From Neodontobutis hainanensis (lineage: Eukaryota; Chordata; Actinopteri; Gobiiformes; Odontobutidae): a stretch of DNA of 64,000 nt. The position numbers were made by a program, and so were the translations under genes. Below are positions 55,869 to 64,000 of this stretch, piece by piece; within the stretch, counting starts at the first letter, position 1, and each line of letters begins with the position of its first letter. The stretch covers positions 3,956,001-4,020,000 of the forward strand of contig JALDNG010000016.1 of assembly GCA_024349245.1 (NCBI GenBank). The letters are read 5' to 3'. The notes below the pieces were generated by a model that ran no database searches, was not told the origin of the DNA, and worked only from the letters and a program-made list of their open reading frames with translations.

Positions 55869-58800
55869 CTGAGAGGAGACACAAGGCAACACAACAAATA
55901 CAATGGTGTGAAAATCCTTTGCTGTAACAGTGAGATCCTGAGGACTTAGTTTAGATTCACCATGTGGTTCAGACCTTTACTTAAATTAGTAAATTGAACA
56001 TCTATAGTTTTCCTGTTATTATTATTATTCATAAAGATCCCTGGATTATGTTTAATTACATAAAAGTAAAAAATGTATAACAAGATTCAGAGCTTACACA
56101 CTGCTGTGATTATATGTTTAACGTCCTCACGAGACAGGACATTGATTACAACAATATTATGAGACTATCTCAGCCTTTTCTCAATAATTAGGGCCATAAA
56201 GTACTGCGCAACATGCCCGTTTTCATAATCACTGTCCAATGCCAAATGCAGAACAACACATTATTCTAATCACATGCTTATTATGTCACTATGTGCTTTC
56301 TCTTTTAATATTAAATTCAACAATTGTTTCTTATAAGCATTTTGTGGGGAAAAAAATTTGCCCAAAGGGATTGCATGTTCCAGTATTTAACTTAATACCC
56401 CTTTCGACAGTTAAAGTTTATACAGTGGCTTGTTCTTTTTCTTTAACTGTTCTTTCGTTTTCAGTACTGTCCAGAATACTCACAGTGAGGTTCATGAAAC
56501 TCAGGAACTTCTTCAGCATTTCCGTCATGATGGAGAAATCCCCTTTAGGTAGATGCTCTCGTACAGTAGTCACATTGATCTTTGCCAGAAAAGGAGTGAA
56601 AAGTATGTCAAACTATGTGCATAATGCCCCAATACAAAACTATGTATTTATATGTATTTATTCTTACCTGGCTTCCTTGGCACAGGCAGCCCAAAAGTAG
56701 AGCCGTGTAGGAGGCAACTATGCTGTCCTCCATATGCTTGCCTGCGTGCTGCAGAGCTACATGCACACAAGGGAGAGAAAACAATTTCTGATTAAATACT
56801 TCTTTTGAGATCAGAACAAAACTATTCTTGTTAAGATAACAAAATGCACAGTTTTCTATCCATTTGGCAAGACAATGACTAGAAATATCATATGATAGAA
56901 CACCACTATCAGGCTGTTTGGGCTGCACTGTGGTTGGATTAGGGGCTATTAGTGCTTACCTTTATTTAGGTCCAACTCTTCATCCTCCTCTTCTTTCTTG
57001 TCTCCCTCCGTCTTGTTAGTTTGGCTGTCGTTGTTTTCGGCCTCCACCCACTGGATCTCACCAGATGTCTCCTGCCACTCTCCGCTTTGGTCCAGTGCTG
57101 GCTTTGGTGCCTCACTGATGAGGTCATCAGTCTTAGCTTCAGCCAAGATGGCAGCACGCTCTCTTTCCAAAAAGAGCTGTGATATATGAAGCAAAATTAG
57201 ATAATTCATTCTCAACTGAATAAATAAACACGAAGAACCAGTATATCAAACAAACAAAATCCACTAGAGGTTGGCTTAAAAATAATCCTCTGCAACTCAT
57301 AAAAGATAAGCTGTAGACAACTAATAATTTAAGTATCTTCAAGTTAAGGTGTATACTAATGAGTCACGAAGTTTATTTTGTATGATAATGTGTGTAGTGA
57401 AGCAGAGTCTAATTTAATATTACTCAAAATGTAAAAATAAAGTCCAAATTAAATGAGTGTGTGTTCATTTACACTTGCTCGATTACTCTTTAACCTTTTC
57501 ACCAAATGGGGGAATGTACAAAGATTCAAACAAGAAATTTATTTGAAGGCACAAAAAGCTAGAGGTTGTCCTTGTGCAGTGGCGTATGTGGAAGTGAGGG
57601 CAAACAGCTTTCTCAATATAACATACATAATATTGATTTTTTTTCCACATGGCTGCTTACAACTAAAGGTTTTTACAAACAACTTTCTGCGCAATCCAAT
57701 GAAATAACAGAGTGACTGCTGGAATATTTATTAATGAGTCCTGGCCCAGTTCATACCTTGACCAGGGCAGCCAAAGCACCCGAGGCCTTAGGCTTATCGG
57801 TTGCATCTCCCTGAGTGGGTGCAACGGCTGCTGCTGCTGACTCTGCGCTGGTGTCGGATTGTGTCAGGTCAGCAGGCTGCATCAGGCTGTCTTCCAGACA
57901 GGTGTCTTCCACATTGTACTCCATGTCTACCAGACAGTGTCGGTTTCTGGAGCTGTACTCCACAAGATTAATTAGGAGACCCAAACCCTGTAATGCAAGA
58001 AACACACGTGTCATGAGAACATCTTTCACAGACTAAGTCAGAAATCTTTGACATTAAAAGTCATAAAAAGCATAATATTCATGAAAAATTAAGTTAACTC
58101 TCCCATAAATCCATTTTCTGTTAACAAAGGTGCACTTTTCTTACTCCTTTGTTTACATGGGAGGACCATTTGTGAGTGTGTGGCTCTCAGCCAATCACAG
58201 ACAAAAATGCAAGAAAATTGTATGACAGAAGGATGGAGTTTGATTAAAAGCCAGAGTAGACCTGCATTTGTTTACCTTGAAATCCTGCAAAAATGCCCTA
58301 AAACAATCAATAAGTTTCTTTAATAAGTGACTTACCAGTACTCGGATGTCAAAGCGCTGTTCTGCTGGGATGTAGCGTGGGACTCTTAGGACACAGTTCA
58401 AAGCTGTTACTGTTAACAGCTCCTGCTCACCTGTCTTTGTACTTCCCCACTCTGCCAAAATAAAAATATTAATAACTTTTCATACAGGCCATCATGCATT
58501 CAAAAGGCATTCATATTCTGAAAGTCCTATAATTTGATTGAAAATGTTCAGTGCCAAAATCATAAATACTAACCATTGTCATGTGTCAGATTGAGCAGCA
58601 CACCAATTACAGCCCTCATGCAGTCCTCCACTGCCTTGCCCACATTACTGAAGCTGCAGTGAGGCAGGGTGGCATCGGCTGATGATAAAGAACTGTTGTT
58701 TAATGCCCTGCTATACCGCTGGATCATATCCTCACAATGACGCAAAGCTCTATGGAATGATAAATCATGATTCATTAAACATTATTTGTAATATGACAAG

Positions 58801-59125
58801 AATATTCCTTAACATAACTGAAAATGTACAAACCAAAATATTTTCAGCATCAGAGGAAAATAAAAGTTTTTGGGTTTAAAATTACTGCTGAAGTGACTCA
58901 CCTAGCAGAGGAGATGATCAGTTGGGAGTCCTTGTAAGCAATCAAGTAACCCTGGTTCTCAGGGTTCTGCACTGTCACCTGTTGGCAGTGCATGAAAAGA
59001 AATAAATCAATAAGAGGGGAAAAGTACAATAAAAGCATCAAAGTGAACTGAAAGGAAAAAAAATATATATGAACTTTTGAATTTGTTCTCTGGTCAATAA
59101 TAGTTCAAAAAGGTAGTTTGAGGAA

Positions 59126-59164
<39 letters not shown>

Positions 59165-62100
59165 TACAAAGGCGATAGGTTCCTTTTTCTTACCTACACC
59201 TGGCCTTAAAATGCCACTCTTTGTAACTTTGAAAAAGAAAGCACAACTTTACACAGTGGTACTTACACTTTCAAGCACTCTCAGACACCTCTCGGCCCCC
59301 CACAAAGACGCAACAAGATTCTCCTTGTCCTCTTCGTGGCTGAGGTGCTGCACACATTCTTTTACTGAGGAGACGCACATAAAAAAAAGCACCATGGTAA
59401 AAAAAAAAAAAAAAAAAAAGTCACCAAGTACAATTGACTGACCTTAGGCAGCAACATGGGTGCATTGATATAACAAAAAGATCCTACTTCACACCTACCT
59501 TTATCGACAATGTGGTCCAGGCCACCAAGAAGCCGCAGTTCCTCTTTGAACCAATCCCCGGCTCTTTTAGACGTTAGAGAGAGCAATGTCTCCATAGCAA
59601 GGTGACCTGTCTGTAAAACATTTTATAACAACTTCTTTACATTGTACACATACCAATAAAGTCTACTAATCATGCTGTCTATTTCATCATAGATGAGCGA
59701 TGAATTCAGACAAACATAACACAGCATCATTTTATTGCTTTACCAAGTGACAGCTGTAAAAGACATTATATTCAACAGCCCCTCTTACCCTTATGAAGCC
59801 TAAAACACGTTGCATCCAGAGGTTCTGCTAGACTTTTATTTTACTAGACTAGACTTGAGGATTCCGGCCATAGACGATAAATGTGCCTGCAAATTACACG
59901 CAGCCTGTGCATGGCCTATGCAAGTAAAAAACATTTGTGTGATACGTGCTATAGGAAATTGAAATTAGACGAGGTGCTGCTTAAACTTTATATTACTATA
60001 ACGGCGTAGACTTATGTTTATTTATTTTTTTATTAGATTCCAATTGGTAAGGTCCATGTCATAAAATACAAAAATCTATTGAATTTACAATTGACATGTT
60101 AAGGTTACGTTAACTACATAAGTGCATCAGCAAATTCACATTCTGATTTCTAAATTCCGATTAATATTCAGTTTGCGGATCTTATCCGTTGAAAGGTTTT
60201 TAATGTTTTTGGTCAATTTGTGTTGCTCATGTTTGCAGTGTTTCAGTAGGCTAACATCTCGAAGGACGGCTGTCATATCTGCCCCTGCTTAATTGATGCA
60301 GTTTATGAGTAAAGTTGCTGGGTCTGTGGAGAATGGAGGACCATAATATTACCAATAACATGATAAAGGATAATAAATTTAAAGAGAAGCAATGTACAGC
60401 TGTAGAATACCGCAAAAAGGGACAGTGAAGTGTGGCCATGGTTCAACACTGTGTCACAAAAATCCCTGCAGCTAAGCTTATTTATTTATACTAGTAAAAG
60501 GTAAAGTCTGCTGCGTGTATGCCTCTAAAATAAGCTGTGTAGTTTGACACAAAAAAGGGAAAGGAAAGCGTTCAAGGCATGTTCAAGTGCGCTCCAGAGC
60601 TCGGAGATAGAATGCAGCTGAATAAAGAGATTGTTTAAAGACTGAGACGTTAGATCATGGCAACGTGCAATATTGTATTGGTGAGATTTTATTATTGGTC
60701 ATATTTTTCCACCAGTCATTTGGGCCGGTAAACTTTTATTTTACCGGCTAATTATGAATCAAACCATCCAAAAGCCGGCCTATGCCAGGTAACGGAAACT
60801 CAGGGTGCATTGTTGGATCGAGAGAAAGGTCAAAAGTCTTTTTGAGTTTTATTAAAAAGGAACCCACCGTGATGTTTTCTAAGTCAAGATGTTTGTTATG
60901 GACCATCTCACACAGCTTCCTGATCTTCTCTTTGACCTTGTCCTCCTCCTTGGCAGTCAGCTGGTCAGGGAGAGCAGAGTAGTCCTGTTCCATCTCCAGC
61001 AGCTTGATCATAAGCTCTAGGCAGGCCCTGTCCAGATCCATGTTAAGACGGTCTCGGCTCAGAATGTACATGAGCGCGGCTGTGCATAGAGCCAGGTTCT
61101 GACGAAACAGAAGAGTACATGTCGACTTAATGTCAGGAACAAAGAACGTGCAAATAATGGCTTACAAATGTGATATGACGTAAAGAATATAATTTGAATG
61201 CTGACCTAAATGTTTTTTTTATACAATAACGCAAATAAATTTGGTAGTTAGTTATCATCAGCTTGGGTGTCGACATTACATGTAGATGCAACTGTTTAAA
61301 ACAGATTTAACAGATTTAGAAGACAGTAGGTGTTACTCACTGGGTGCTGAGGAGCATCACTGAGTATTTTGAAGATGTGGGCCACTTTGCCTCTGGCTCG
61401 CAGATGCATCCTGAAACTGGGCATGGCACACCGTGTGGCCAGGCTGATTATACTAGATTAGTTGGAGAGGAAAGAAGAGAGAAGCATTAGAACAATGGCT
61501 TGATATGTGCAATATATCTACACTATACATTTATACACAACCATACAGTACATATGCACAGCCTAGTTTTATTTTAATTTTTTTTTTTTTTTAAAGCAGT
61601 TTTTCATCTTCTTATGTATAGTCTATTTGTTCAATTTGTATTAGCGTAGTTAAATTTTACACATGTATAGTCTATATTATCCTGTCTTGGAAAAGTTTTT
61701 AATAAAATTTTTGTTCCGGTCAGGTTGGGTTTTTACTTTGCTGCTCTACTGTGCCCATGCAATTTTCCCATTGTGGGACAAATACAATACAAGGCTTTAT
61801 CTCAAAATAGAATAATGTTTATCATTGCCAATACCGAGAGAAAAAAAAAGAGATGCATGCAAAAAGATGGATATAAGAAATAAACTAGGACTTTAGTTGT
61901 ATAGATGTCTGTGGAGGTTCTCAGTCATCCAGGGCATCTTGAAAAGAAGGTCTGAGTAAAAGTATATGGGCTTTGTTTTCAAGGTGAAGACGTGTTGTCT
62001 CTATTCCAAGAGACTTTGTCAATTTTGAGTTCAACTCAGCTCCCAGCTCAGCTCTCTTACCAGTTGAACTCAGAATTGACAAAGTCTCTTGGAATAGAGA

Positions 62101-63680
62101 CGAAACGTCTTCACCTTGAAAACGAAGTCCAGATGCTTTTATTATAGAATTTTGAGAACATTCCTTATGCAATACAAATCTGAAGCATATTTGCTTAATA
62201 TTTACTGAGTGTGTATTTAACCATTGCATTTTGATAAAATTCCTAAAAGAAAAAAATGTGCATTGGAAGTTAAATGTTTAAATTGAAAAGTAGAAAAAAA
62301 AAAAAAGTCTGTCAGAGCAGACCGCTAACAGTTGAGTGCAGTTTGCTAGTAAATGCAGGAGGGCCACGCTCAGGTTAAGCACTCACCTAAGGCATCTTGT
62401 GTTGAGTGGCTGAGTACTTTTCAGCCCCGTCTCCAGGTACTCAAAGTCATCTGTGAACTCTTGATTTTCTCCAAACTCCACCACGTCATTGAAGTGCTTC
62501 ACATGCTGCACCACTGTGTACAGCTGGTGGAAGGGGAATTGGGTTAATTAGAGGTAATTAGGAAGCAATTCAGAGACACAATCAACCCCCACACAGCGTT
62601 AGAGAAATGCTCTTATTGTTCAATTCCACTCTATTGGTTCCATTAAAACCCATGGCTGACTGTGCTAATACCATCGTCAATAGTAGCTCAGTGTGTGGAC
62701 ATTGGGCCCAATCAGCAGTTTGCACTGTGTATTTGTTAGAATCAGCGATCATAGACTATGTAGACTGATAGTTTCAATTAAAAAGCAATGCACTTAAGGC
62801 AGTCTCAACACCTCAAATGGGCAAAACCATGGCTGGGAAAAAAAAAAAGTATAAATAAAAAAGGTGGCAGTGCCGGCCTCTGAGTAAATATAGTGAGCGC
62901 TGAAAACAAAATATGCATCTAAAAAGATGCCCTCCTCTCCACTTACTGCCTCATATCAATACTTCAAAAAAAACTCTACTCTCTTGAGACTCACCTCCTT
63001 GTGCTCCTTCCTGCATTTGAGTGCTGTGACGATATCTTGGTGGGGACGTGTGGGCATGGTCTCAGACTTAATGACTTTGGGCGGCGGTGGAGGGGCTTTG
63101 AACAAGCCATCATCTTTATGGGAGTTGCTGTCTTTGCTGCTGCTGCTGCTGCTCGATAAAATGGCCTGAGGAAGGAGGAGGAGGAGAAACAGGGCTCATA
63201 CCAAAGTAACAAAATCTGTTTAATGACATGTCTGCGAGATTTACCACAAATGAACAGTCTGTTAACCACACAAACTTTAATAAGTGTTGAGAAGAGATGT
63301 CAGATGTGCAAACCTAACAATGTTTAAAATCTATTAATTATGTTCAGCCTTACATGGATTGATAGTAAATTGAATGTATATTAAAAAGTGCTTTTGGGTG
63401 TAAAAAAATAAAAAAGAACATTTTTGAGTATTATTAAAAAACTACTACTGCTAAAAGTGAACAAAAGTACTGTGTTGTAGACATTCTGGACACTAGTAAC
63501 ATAAAGTGTTATCTTAATGTAACCCCTTGAGGTTTAACATAAACATCTTATAGAACTTGACGTATAGAAAGACAGGGATCTTACTGGAGCAGTTTGAGAT
63601 CGGGACAGTGGAGGCAAAGGCAACTCATCAGGCTCAGGTTGGTTCCAGTGGCGGGGATTGTAAACAGCTTTAGCAGGAGA
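55803..63680 (-). CDS. wapl: wapl, cohesin release factor: last 15 coding exons (partial, 5' exons outside window)
   Basis: WAPL binds PDS5 and cohesin in the nucleus and opens the SMC3-RAD21 gate to release cohesin from chromatin. It sets loop length and drives prophase removal of cohesin. The 15 exons listed below join with GT-AG borders and matching phases into 2025 nt (674 aa plus stop) without interruption. The product covers the conserved C-terminal WAPL domain of HEAT-like helices, with hallmark stretches RPHQDIVTALKCRK, LYTVVQHVKHFNDVVEFGEN, SKRAGDWFKEELRLLGGLDH, NPENQGYLIAYKDSQLI, GKAVEDCMRAVIGVLLNLT, GLGLLINLVEYS, ASYTALLLGCLCQ and VIDYLEHC at the end. The human protein is about 1190 aa, so roughly the first 500 residues (FGF motifs and other PDS5/cohesin contacts) are encoded beyond 64000. 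Introns are short (88-1257 bp). Teleosts can have two wapl paralogues, and I cannot say which this is. Confidence 0.97.
56484..56579 (-). CDS. wapl: wapl exon, second from last
   Basis: 32 codons beginning INVTTVREHLPKGDFSIMTE and ending SFMNLT. Donor GTGAGT lies at 56478-56483, acceptor AAAG before 56579. Both borders are phase 0. Confidence 0.95.
56668..56756 (-). CDS. wapl: wapl exon, third from last
   Basis: Encodes LQHAGKHMEDSIVASYTALL through GCLCQGSQ. Donor GTAAGA, acceptor TGTAG. The first two bases complete an Ala codon started in the exon upstream. The following intron, 56580-56667, is only 88 bp, the smallest in the gene part seen. Confidence 0.95.
56960..57176 (-). CDS. wapl: wapl exon with acidic linker
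   Basis: 72 codons: LFLERERAAILAEAKTDDLI, a variable stretch, SGEWQETSGEIQWVEAEN, then a charged linker KKEEEDEELDLNK. Donor GTAAGC, acceptor CACAG. The ends are strongly conserved in vertebrates, whereas the middle is a flexible loop within the WAPL domain. Confidence 0.95.
57757..57987 (-). CDS. wapl: wapl exon with variable alanine-rich loop
   Basis: 77 codons beginning GLGLLINLVEYSSRNRHCLV and ending ASGALAALVK. Between them is a low-complexity Ala/Thr/Asp loop (residues about 472-510 of the partial protein) that appears longer than the mammalian equivalent. Donor GTATGA, acceptor TTACAG, both phase 0. Confidence 0.93.
58336..58451 (-). CDS. wapl: wapl exon
   Basis: Encodes WGSTKTGEQELLTVTALNCV through EQRFDIRVL. 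Its first two bases complete the Glu of DNEWG with the exon upstream. Donor GTAAGT; acceptor GGCAG. An alternative AGAG acceptor 2 bp on would break the frame. Confidence 0.95.
58574..58749 (-). CDS. wapl: wapl exon
   Basis: Encodes ALRHCEDMIQRYSRA, a variable loop, then NVGKAVEDCMRAVIGVLLNL and THDN. Donor GTTAGT (weaker than the others), acceptor CATAG. Phases 2 and 1 match the neighbours. Confidence 0.95.
58902..58978 (-). CDS. wapl: wapl exon
   Basis: Encodes VTVQNPENQGYLIAYKDSQL and IISSA plus two bases. Donor GTGAGT, acceptor AACAG. At 77 nt it is among the smallest exons in the visible part. Confidence 0.95.
59131..59162. repeat. A32 homopolymer in a wapl intron
   Basis: 32 consecutive A on the plus strand, a U32 tract in the wapl pre-mRNA about 105 nt downstream of a donor site. 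Length is probably variable and error-prone in assembly. Confidence 0.9.
59267..59364 (-). CDS. wapl: wapl exon
   Basis: Encodes KECVQHLSHEEDKENLVASL and WGAERCLRVLES. Donor GTAAGT, acceptor CTCAG. In the transcript it is flanked by long U-tracts: the A21 run at 59399-59419 lies upstream and the A32 run at 59131-59162 downstream. Confidence 0.95.
59399..59419. repeat. A21 homopolymer in a wapl intron
   Basis: A U21 tract in the pre-mRNA, about 35 nt upstream of the 59365-59366 acceptor. Confidence 0.9.
59499..59610 (-). CDS. wapl: wapl exon
   Basis: Encodes TGHLAMETLLSLTSKRAGDW and FKEELRLLGGLDHIVDK, one of the most conserved blocks of the family. Donor GTAGGT. Acceptor TTTTACAG is chosen over an AG 4 bp on because it preserves the NIT-TGHLA junction and frame. 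Confidence 0.95.
59611..60867 (-). other. wapl: Largest visible wapl intron
   Basis: 1257 bp bounded by GTGGGT and TTTTACAG. I saw no exon, repeat or RNA gene inside it. Confidence 0.8.
60868..61098 (-). CDS. wapl: wapl exon
   Basis: 77 codons: NLALCTAALMYILSRDRLNM, DLDRACLELMIKLLEMEQDY, then VKEKIRKLCEMVHNKHLDLE and NIT. Donor GTGGGT is slightly off consensus; acceptor CGTCAG. Phase 0 at both ends. Confidence 0.95.
61341..61452 (-). CDS. wapl: wapl exon
   Basis: Encodes IISLATRCAMPSFRMHLRAR and GKVAHIFKILSDAPQHP. Donor GTGAGT, acceptor TCTAG. Its first base completes the Ser of CLS in the exon upstream. Confidence 0.95.
61453..62386 (-). other. wapl: wapl intron hosting a Penelope pLTR pair
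   Basis: 934 bp. Apart from the inverted pLTR copies at 61905-62145 it contains a T-rich run near 61577-61592 and an A-rich run near 62293-62306. Confidence 0.8.
61905..62145. mobile_element. Head-to-head Penelope-like pLTR pair (large inverted repeat) with hammerhead-like modules
   Basis: The right arm (62062-62130, plus strand) and left arm (61966-62036, minus strand) are near-identical inverted copies with a 25-nt spacer. Both contain AAAGTCTCTTGGAATAGAGA, a clean 6-bp stem with a 6-nt loop. In the right arm it is followed by GAAAC-GTCTTC and preceded by TTGACAA. This is the layout of the hammerhead ribozymes known in Penelope-like retroelements (CUGAUGA, stem II, GAAAC) with a mutated first strand. 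The left arm has AACAC instead of GAAAC. Beyond its inner part the left arm continues in minus orientation with the pLTR tail GGATGACTGAGAACCTCCAC. No Penelope coding sequence accompanies them. Confidence 0.75.
62387..62523 (-). CDS. wapl: wapl exon
   Basis: Encodes LYTVVQHVKHFNDVVEFGEN, QEFTDDFEYLETGLKSTQPL and NTRCL plus two bases. Donor GTGAGT, acceptor CACCAG. This is the start of the most conserved part of the WAPL domain. Confidence 0.96.
62995..63165 (-). CDS. wapl: wapl exon with poly-serine and poly-proline runs
   Basis: 57 codons starting AILSSSSSSS (mostly AGC codons from a CTG/CAG-type triplet run on the plus strand near 63135-63152), then FKAPPPPPKVIKSE and RPHQDIVTALKCRKEHKE. 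The last part opens the conserved domain; the first part is disordered linker. Donor GTGAGT, acceptor CTCAG. Confidence 0.94.
63585..63680 (-). CDS. wapl: wapl exon (most 5' exon in window)
   Basis: 32 codons, SPAKAVYNPRHWNQPEPDEL and PLPPLSRSQTAP. Donor GTAAGA, acceptor CTTCAG at 63681-63686. The YNxRHWN word is typical of the region just before the WAPL domain. Being short and less conserved, its borders are a little less secure. Confidence 0.88.
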
Positions 63681-64000
63681 CTGAAGTAGCAAAAAAAATA
63701 ATTTATCTTTTTCAAATAATTTTTCACTGAGATTATAGCACATCACTTATCAAATTTGAGGATAATGTTTAATAGCAAAAATTAGGAAAAAGGCAATTGT
63801 TTTATTGTTTTTGGCAAGACAGAAGAAAATGGCTTCTGACAATAACAGTCTGACACTAGACTGAAAATGACAGTTCATTAACCAATTATGTATTATGAAG
63901 CAAACAACAGTGTAGTACAAGTAAGAACTAGAAAAAGTAAATGCTGAAAAGAATAGTGTACACAGCTCTTGGACAGGCTTTTATGGCACAAGAGAACTTT
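63681..64000 (-). other. wapl: wapl intron, continuing beyond the window
   Basis: AT-rich intronic sequence upstream of the first visible exon. I saw no further exon before the window edge. Confidence 0.7.

Noticed and set aside
60251..60439. Open frame inside the largest wapl intron as an extra exon
   Set aside because: The neighbouring exons join in phase with a conserved NIT-TGHLA junction and the peptide has no WAPL-family similarity.
62927..63169. Plus-strand frame across a wapl exon
   Set aside because: Antisense shadow of the coding exon at 62995-63165.

Overview
The window reads as the nuclear genome of a ray-finned (teleost) fish. The evidence is a vertebrate-type multi-exon gene with short GT-AG introns, several very long (AC)n/(TG)n tracts, and transposon remnants typical of teleosts: Rex3 (an RTE-type LINE), a Penelope-like element with a GIY-YIG endonuclease, a tRNA-derived SINE with an L2-like tail, and a solo LTR. 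The species cannot be named from the sequence.

One protein-coding gene can be established. On the minus strand, 55803-63680 holds the last 15 coding exons of wapl, the cohesin-release factor. Spliced, they give 2025 nt (674 codons plus stop) in one uninterrupted frame that ends in the family's characteristic C-terminus. The exons for the N-terminal half, which carries the PDS5/cohesin-binding motifs, lie beyond position 64000. A 3' UTR should run leftward from 55802, but its end is not resolved.

Positions 1 to about 54000 contain no coding exon I can recognise. This is a large downstream intergenic or gene-desert region of mostly AT-rich single-copy DNA, with some candidate conserved non-coding blocks (notably near 1900-2350, 26900-27480 and 39840-40150). 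It also holds dated transposon debris: LINE tails (18.1 kb, 21.7 kb), a tRNA-like repeat (28.96 kb), Rex3 (29.86-30.82 kb and 50.0-50.59 kb), a SINE (37.2 kb), an L1-like tail (37.6-38.2 kb), a solo LTR with a perfect 5-bp target duplication (43.64-44.08 kb), a 500-bp inverted-repeat element (45.5-46.0 kb) and a frameshifted Penelope-like element (50.59-51.4 kb). In mammals the gene downstream of WAPL is GRID1. I looked for its exons and did not see any.

The most interesting structure is a near-perfect inverted repeat in a wapl intron (61966-62130). Its arms belong to the same family as the terminal repeat of the Penelope-like element at 50.6-51.4 kb. Each arm keeps a strong stem II, and one also keeps the GAAAC strand of a hammerhead-ribozyme-like module, so the two arms look like decayed self-cleaving pLTRs placed head to head.
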